Source of the DNA: Elysia crispata
Lineage: Eukaryota > Mollusca > Gastropoda > Plakobranchidae
Length of the DNA stretch: 64,000 bases
Direction of reading: 5' to 3'
Assembly (NCBI GenBank): GCA_033675545.1
Contig: JAWDGP010003375.1
Span: 111,001-175,000, forward strand
Made by a program: the position numbers and the translations under genes. Positions within the stretch are counted from its first letter, which is position 1. Each line of letters starts with the position of its first letter. Below are positions 56,956-64,000 of this stretch, one piece after another. A model generated the notes under the pieces. That model saw only the letters and a program-made list of their open reading frames with translations, had not been told where the DNA came from and did no database searches.

Positions 56956-57851
56956 GTGGAGGAGAAGCTGACCACCTTCAGAGGTGTTCACACTAGCTAT
57001 TGTCCAGAGAAATGTCCGAAACGATGCGACCAGGAAACTTACACGGCCAGGGTGTCCAGTGCCTGCCAAGTTTCCGTCCGATGTGGCCTTTGATTTATCT
57101 GGTGAAAAAACGGTTTCTCAATCGGTCTAACAGGTAGCACGCCGCAAGAACCAAAAGCGACAATCAGGAGAACATATAGAGAGACAAAAAAGGCAGAGAG
57201 AAGATCAAAAGTGAAAAAGGAAATAGTGAACAAGAGTGAGAGTGTGAGAGAGAGAAGAGAGAAGAGAGAGACTAAATGGGAGCGAGGAGTGAAGTAGAGG
57301 CAAAGACAAAGAAACCGACAGGACGACATAGGGAGTTCAAAATGTTTTACTAGGTTGGCTTACCATTATTTTACATTAGTATTTACATTAAGTGTGGAAA
57401 CTGAGGCACCTATTAAGTCGAGAAACAAGCTCAAGATAAAGAGCACAAGAAAGGGACAAAGATTGTAACCTTCCAACTGAACTGATACTTATAGAAGAAA
57501 TCTGAATAGTTGGAGATTCGCCCTAATGTGATATACTGAACGACGAATCGAGAGATATATTAATAACTGCATTGCATGTTTATAAAGAAAGTTTTCGATG
57601 TGTCCTAGGCTCAGACTGGGAATTTTTTTTATTTCAAGTTGATTACCGCTTGCCTGCCTTGCAGGTACTCAGAATTGCGAATTTATTTTGAGGATCTGAT
57701 GAAAACGGAAACTGTGCATATACCCGTGTTCACAACTGATGTCATAATAGGTGGGGAATAAAAGAGGAAGAAAATTAGTTTACGTTTATTGTTTACGCTT
57801 GCTACCAGTTTCAATTTCCACAAGTAGAGAGTTGTATTTTTCCCAAAACTA

Positions 57852-57853
<2 letters not shown>

Positions 57854-57925
<72 letters not shown>
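57854..57925. repeat. (TTG)n microsatellite
   Basis: About 70 nt of TTG repeats, with interrupted copies continuing to about 57960. Confidence 0.95.
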
Positions 57926-57926
<1 letters not shown>

Positions 57927-58162
57927 CGTTGTTATTGTTGTTTTTGCTGTTGTTGTTTTTGCTATATTTCTCACACATCCAGCTGTTTTTTTTTCCTATT
58001 TGTTTATGTTGCTGATAGATTTCTGTCACACTACGTTATTTTTTTCCTACCTGTTGTTGATGCCAGATTTCTCTCACATTACGGTTTTTTTTTCTTCCTG
58101 TTGTTCTTGATGCCAGATTTCTCTCACATTCGGCTGTTTTTTTCCTCATTTAACATGAGCAG

Positions 58163-58305
58163 GTATGGTTGGAGGCCACTTAGGCTTCTTCCTGGGCGCT
58201 TGCATCATCACGGTGATGGACATGTTTGAGTTTATGTTCTACGTCTCCGCCTGGATCTTTAGAACTAACGTGCCTCTGACAAGTGTCAAGGCTGACACTA
58301 ACTGA
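58163..58305 (+). pseudogene. DEG/ENaC TM2 and C-terminal exon
   Basis: Enters in phase 1 after GAGCAG with GMVGGHLGFFLGACIITV, covering the pore and the second membrane segment, then MDMFEFMFYVSAW and a short tail ending ADTN and TGA at 58303-58305. The selectivity-filter triplet, normally Gly-Ala/Ser-Ser, reads Gly-Ala-Cys. Confidence 0.85.
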
Positions 58306-60115
58306 CCAGGACTGGACAATTCTGACGGGTTGGGGGGAGGGCTTCCGTCAAGCTGCACCTGATGAGGAGTGGACAAGTCTAGGGGATTCCGTCGAAATGC
58401 ATCTGATCAGAACTGGAAAGTTCTAGGAGCTTCCATCAAGCTGCACCTGATCAGAACTGGACAAGTCTAGCGGTATCCGTCAAGCTGTACCTTATCAGGG
58501 TGGACAAGTCTAGGGACTCCTATCAAGATGCACCTGATCAGGAGTGGACAAGTCTAGGGGCTTCCATCGAGTTGCACCTGATCAGAACTGGAAAGTTCTA
58601 GGAGCTTCCATCAAGCTGCACCTGATCAGGAGAGGACAAGTCTAGAGGCTACTGTGAAGCTGCACCTGATCAGGAGTAGACAAGTCTGAGGGCATTCGTC
58701 AAGCTACTACTTATCGTTAGAGGACAGGCCTAAGGGCTTCCGACAAGCTGAATCTGATCGTGCACTACAAGTCTAGGGGCTGCCGCCCAGCTACACTTGA
58801 TCAGGAGTGGACAAGTCTAGAAGCTTTCATAAAGATGCACCTCATCAGAACTGGACAAGTCTAGAGGCTTCCGTCAAGCTGCACCTTATCAGAAGTGGAC
58901 AAGTCTAGTGGTTTCCGTCAAAGTGAACCTAATCAGGAGAGGACATGTCTAAAGGCTTCCGTCAAGCTACACATGATTAGGGGTTGACAAGTCTAATGGG
59001 TCACCTCATGATGCACTTGGTCAGGACTGGAGATGTCTAGGGGTTTCAATCAAGCTGCACGTGATCAGGAGAGGACAAGTCTAGAGGCTTCCGTAAAGCT
59101 ACACATGATCAGGAGCAGACAATTCTGAAGACTTCCGTCAAGCTACACCTTATCATTAGAGGACATGTCTAGAAGCTTCCATCAAGCTGCACCTGATCAG
59201 GGTTTGACAAGTCTAGGAGCTCCCGTTCAGCTGCACCTGATCAGTAGAGGACAAGTCTAGGAGCTCCCTCAAACTTCACCTTATCTAATAATTGGACAAA
59301 TTTAGGGGTTTCCATCAAGCTGCACCTCAACAGAACTGGACAAGTTAGGAGGCTTCCATCAAGGTGCACCTGATCAGGAGCAGACAAGTATATGGGCTTC
59401 TGTCAAGCTGCACCTGATCAGAACTGGACAAGTGAAGGGCTTCCGTGAAGCTTCCCCTCATCAGAACTGGGCAAGTCTTTGGACTTCCATCAAGCTGCAC
59501 CTAATCAGAACTGGATAAGTCAAGGGCTTCCTGGAAGCTGTACCTCATCAGAACTGGGTAAGTCTAGAGGGTTCCGTCAAGCTGCACCTGATCAAGAGTG
59601 GACAAGTCACAGGGCTCCTGTCAAGATGCTCATGATCATAACTGAACAAGTCTAAGGACTCCCATCAAAATGAACCTGATCAGGAATGGACAAATCTAGG
59701 AACTTCTGCCAAGCTGCACCTGATCAGAACTGGACAAGTCTAGGGGCTCCCATTAAGCTGCACCTGATCAGAACTGGACAAGTCTAGGGGCTCCCATTAA
59801 GCTGCACCTGATCAGAACTGGACAAGTCTAGAGGCTACCATTAAGCTGCACCTGATCAGAACTGGACAAGTCTAGGGGCTCCCATTAAGCTGCACCTGAT
59901 CAGAACTGGACAAGTCTAGGGGCTCCCATTAAGCTGCTCTTGATCAGGAGTTGACAACTCTGAGGATTTCCGTCAAGCTCTACTTTATCAGTACAGGACA
60001 TGTCAAGGGGCTTCCGTCAAGCGTCACCTGATCGGACTGAACTTGTCAAGGGGCTTCCATCAAGCTGCACCTGATCAGGAGTTTACAATGTTCTGGTCTT
60101 CCGTCAGACTGAAGC
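58303..60115. repeat. Minisatellite, about 44-nt unit, about 40 copies, starting at the channel stop codon
   Basis: The first unit is the stop codon itself: TGACCAGGACTGGACAATTC. Later units read TGATCAGGAGTGGACAAGTC, TAGGGGCTTCC and GTCAAGCTGCACC. If the gene were expressed this would be its 3' UTR. Confidence 0.96.
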
Positions 60116-60119
60116 ATAG

Positions 60120-61140
60120 AGGTTTCTATAGTCACTAAATTGAGAACCAAAAGATATGAAAGTTTTCTGGTAATTTCTGTATGTATAATTTTAATGCGTC
60201 TTACATTTATCCTTACTTATCTTGAGGAACCCTCAGGACTTGAACTGAACGGGTTGGCAGTAAGATGAGACGCAAGCCTTACCAAAGTGTATTGGAAGAC
60301 TTTTCATAATGGGCCACACAATAACAACTAACTCTCCCTTCATGAACTCCCCGATCAGTTTGACTCAGTAGCCTTGATAATTTCGTGGATGGATGTGCCC
60401 GATCATCTCATCCAGCTGCAGAAAGATTGATGTTGTGAAACCAAAACGTTGTTTTCAGAGAGGTTCTCTAGCTTTAGGGATATTTGAAGACAAGCAACTA
60501 CGAATTCTTGAAAAATTCTATTGAGGAACAATTAGAAATGTTCAATCTTCATCTAATGAACAATTACGTAAATATTCAAACTTGTGTTATTAAACAACTA
60601 GAATTTTTCAATATTCTGCTATTGAACAATAACTAGAATATTCAAACTTGCGCTTTTAAACAACTAGAAATGTTCCAACTTCTGCTATTAAACAAATAAG
60701 CATGCAAAAGTTTGCCCATTTGGTCGCCTCAGGTATTAGCAGACTTGGTCCACTTTCTGACAGCTCCATGGTTTGGATTGAAGAATCAGACAAAACGGAA
60801 AACTACAGTTGGTTTAAAATGGAAATTAAATTTGAATTTGTTGGTCATTGCAACACCTGATTATGTTTGTTTGGATAGAAATACAATACAAGTTTTAACT
60901 GAACATCGAGTTACTTTCATATTTTCTTTTTTTGTGATGTTGTGGTTTAATTTTTTTTCTATTCTATTTTATAATGTCATTCCAATCATGTTTGAATCTA
61001 TTGCGATGTATACATAATTTATCTAGTTTTTCTGGATCACTTGATCCAAATTAGAAACCATGTCTAAAAAAGTAAGTTGGGTAAACTGGACTGAAGCAAT
61101 CTGTTTATGATTCCCAGCGCGAATCAAGGTAAGCATTCAG
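60120..61140. other. Gene-free stretch
   Basis: A short diverged repeat near 60500-60700 (AAACAACTAGAA-type units). An open frame of about 100 codons near 60712-61017 is A/T-driven and has no support. Confidence 0.45.
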
Positions 61141-61157
61141 CATGACGAGGACCAGGG

Positions 61158-61380
<223 letters not shown>

Positions 61381-61934
61381 TCTCACGATAGGGGAAAAAA
61401 CCCCAAAGCTAAGCAACTCGATCTTGATTACTGCTTCCAGATGGCATGAAACGGAATTTGATATCGTTTGATCGGTCGAGTGTCACCTGATGTTTACATT
61501 ACTATCAGTTTCAAATATTCACAACTACATAACAGTAATGTCCACTAAACAGGTTGCAACCGGTAGCGCGCGCCACACCAGTGCTACGTGCTATAGTGAG
61601 GGGGGAAAAGCGAAACGGAAGTTCGAAATTAAAAAAGAGGAAAATCTACTCTTGTCTTTATATTTATATTTTTGAATATTCTTCATAGCATATCGAATAT
61701 TTAATGAAGGTACTATAATGGTTGAACAAAGAAATGATTAGTGACCAACCAACTGTATCCCCATCAGTAAAATAGGAAACTTTTATTTAATAGTTTAATC
61801 ATAAGTGTCAAAACAGACCGACAATGTAGGACTTGAAATCATTTCATCTGGTAATCTTTAGTTTCATGATGTCAGAAATTGATTGAGAACACTCAACACC
61901 CTTTCAACCGATAAATAACTAAGACTGATTTTGG

Positions 61935-63755
61935 TGTTTTGATGCTAATGTATTGACGACACTGATGAGGTTAAACTTACTTCCTCCCAATCACGCCTAA
62001 AGCAGACACAGGTTCATGTTTTTAAGGTAATATATTGACGACATTAATGTAGTTACACTTACTTCCTCCCCATCACGCCTAAAGCAGACACAGGTTCATG
62101 TTTTTAAGGTAATATATTGACGACATTAATGAAGTTACACTTACTTCCTCCCCATCACGCCTAAAGCAGACACAGGATCATGTTTTGATGGTAATATATT
62201 GACGACGTTGATGCCGTCACGCTTACTGGGATCATGTTTTGATGGTAATATATTGACGACATTGATGTGGTTACTCTTATCTCACTTTCTCTACATCACG
62301 CCTAAAGCAGACACAGGATCATAATTTGATGGTTATGTATTGACGTCATTGATGTGGTTACTCTTATCTCACTTTCTCTTCATCACGCCTAAAGCAGACA
62401 CAGGATCATAATTTGATGGTTATGTATTGACGTCATTGATGTGGTTACTCTTATCTCACTTTCTCTACATCACGCCTAAAGCAGACACAGGATCATAATT
62501 TGATGGTTATGTATTGACGTCATTGATGTGGTTACTCTTATCTCACTTTCTCTACATCACGCCTAAAGCAGACACAGGATCATAATTTGATGGTTATATA
62601 TTGACGTCATTGATGTGGTTACTCTTATCTCACTTTCTCTACATCACGCCTAAAGCAGACACAGGATCATAATTTGATGGTTATGTATTGACGTCATTGA
62701 TGTGGTTACTCTTATCTCACTTTCTCTACATCACGCCTAAAGCAGACACAGGATCATAATTTGATGGTCATGTATTGACGACGTTGATGAGGTTACTCTT
62801 ATCTCACTTTCTCTACATCACGCCTAAAGAAGACACAGGATCATGATTTGATGCTTATGTATTGACGACGTTGATGAGGTTACACCTATCTAACTTTGTT
62901 TACATCACGCCTATAGCAGACACAGGGTCATATTTTGATAGTTAAGTATTGAAGTCATTGATGAGGTTATACTTATATGACTTTCTCTACATCACGTTTA
63001 AAGCAGACACAGGATCATAATTTAATGGCTATGTATTGACGACGTTGATGAGGTTACTCTTATCTCACTTTCTCTACATCACGCCTAAGCAGACACAGGA
63101 TCATAATTTGATGGTTATATATTGACGTCATTCATGAGGTTATACTTGTATGATTTTCTTTACATCACGCCTAAAGCAGACACAGGATCATAATTTGATG
63201 GTTATATATTGACGTCCTTGATGAGGTTATATTTATATGACTTTCTCTACATCACGCCTAAAGCAGACACAGGATCATAATTTGATGGTTATATATTGAC
63301 GTCATTGATGACGTTATACTTGTATGATTTTCTTTACATCACGCCTAAAGCAGACACAGGATCATAATTTGATTGTTATGTATTGACGTCATTGATGAGG
63401 TTACACCTATCTAACTTTCTCTTCATCACGCCTAAAGCAGACACAGGATCATAATTTGATGGTCATGTATTGACGTCATTGATGAGGTTACACCTATCTA
63501 ACTTTCTCTACATCACGCCTAAAGCAGACACAGGTTCATTATTTGATGGTTATGTATTGACGACGTTGATGAGGTTACACCTATCTAACTTTCTCTACAT
63601 CCCGCCTATAGCAGACAGAGGATCATAATTTGATGGTTACGTATTGACGTAATTGATGAGGTTATACTTATATGACTTTCTCTACATCACGCCTAAAGCA
63701 GACACAGGATCATAATTTGATGGTTATATACTAACGCTGTTGATGAGGTTATACA
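61935..63755. repeat. Minisatellite, 87-nt unit, about 21 copies, with CRE-like palindromes
   Basis: Units contain ATCACGCCTAAAGCAGACAC, AGGATCATAATTTGATGG, TTATGTATTGACGTCATTG and ATGTGGTTACTCTTATCTCA. About nine copies carry the perfect palindrome TGACGTCA, while others read TGACGACG. Confidence 0.96.
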
Positions 63756-64000
63756 ACACCTAAGGATTAAATTTTCTTTTTGCGGCCAGCTTAGCACGGA
63801 CCCATTTTGTTCAGTTGTGTGGATTTGTTCTGGTTCTAGAAAAGAAGTACAGAACTACGGAACAATCTAGAAATTGAAATGTTTTAACAAGATTTCTGAA
63901 ATGCTTACTAACACTTTAGTGAGATATCCGAATGAATTGAACTATTTCTCAAACATTTCATTGAACCTGGTGGCGGATCTGCATGAGGTCTGATAGGTAC

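Larger units (their letters stand above)
52256..58305 (+). pseudogene. DEG/ENaC (amiloride-sensitive sodium channel) family gene, apparently broken
   Basis: DEG/ENaC proteins are trimeric sodium channels with two membrane segments and a cysteine-rich ectodomain. Segments: 52256-52462 (TM1, then FPTVTICSLSELD), 52676-52830, 54011-54246 (LEDLLVYCSY, CFHFN, TTGLRVILRIDE), 54685-54783 (VILHKVG, GPGTATFMPLHYTQ), 55625-55705 (SECSLRDYLKCF), 56957-57101 (YCPEKCPKRC), about 57665-57750 (LRIYFEDLMKTETV) and 58163-58305 (VGGHLGFFLGACIITVMD, TM2, stop). Lesions: a one-base shift between TM1 and FPTVTIC, an in-frame TAA where the family has the Tyr of DEY, and a small frameshifting insertion after the VSSA motif. 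The piece joining HYTQ to TYRSVN is missing or out of phase. Three or more independent faults suggest a pseudogene; assembly errors are the alternative. The first exon may be the one at 43334. Confidence 0.8.

Noticed and set aside
60712-61017. 101-codon plus-strand open frame with hydrophobic C-terminal half
   Set aside because: The frame is A/T-driven (Phe, Leu, Ile-rich); no ATG in good context at its head and no homology that I recognise.

Overview
The window is nuclear DNA of an invertebrate animal. It has spliced genes with GT-AG introns, about 60% A+T, a 5'-truncated non-LTR retrotransposon, a piggyBac-type relic, tRNA-derived SINE remnants, and a very heavy load of mini- and microsatellites (about a third of the window). 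Gene content and repeat style fit a mollusc, probably a gastropod; that placement is inference. There is no sign of bacterial, viral or CRISPR content.

Layout. (1) 1-9.8 kb, minus strand: the 5' half of an ATRX orthologue, with start codon at 9820, a 12-cysteine ADD histone-reading domain on two exons, one giant 1.87-kb exon and three acidic exons; the SNF2 helicase lies beyond the left edge. A deleted piggyBac-like element sits in its leftmost visible intron. (2) 9.9-21 kb: intergenic, with a candidate promoter near 12.6-13.1 kb, a dead LINE fragment, microsatellites and a 35-nt minisatellite. (3) 21.2-34.5 kb, plus strand: a complete or nearly complete CD36/SCARB-type scavenger receptor on 15 exons whose reading phases all agree. 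It has an unusual ~245-residue N-terminal cytoplasmic region with a cysteine cluster before the first membrane segment. (4) 34.3-52 kb: largely tandem repeats, including a ~5.6-kb minisatellite/microsatellite complex, plus one orphan coding-like exon at 43.3 kb. (5) 52.2-58.3 kb, plus strand: a DEG/ENaC sodium-channel gene that appears broken (frameshift after TM1, in-frame TAA, small frameshifting insertion). (6) 58.3-64 kb: a 44-nt array starting at the channel's stop codon, a (TC)n tract, and an 87-nt array carrying many perfect TGACGTCA palindromes.

The most striking theme is that many minisatellites in the two plus-strand genes start or end exactly at exon-intron junctions and copy the splice signal in every unit. 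One 22-copy array even carries an in-frame 18-nt mini-exon between an acceptor-like and a donor-like sequence. The genes do not form a functional unit with one another; they are neighbours only.

All exon models were made by hand from open frames, splice dinucleotides, phase and family resemblance. No alignment or transcript data were available.
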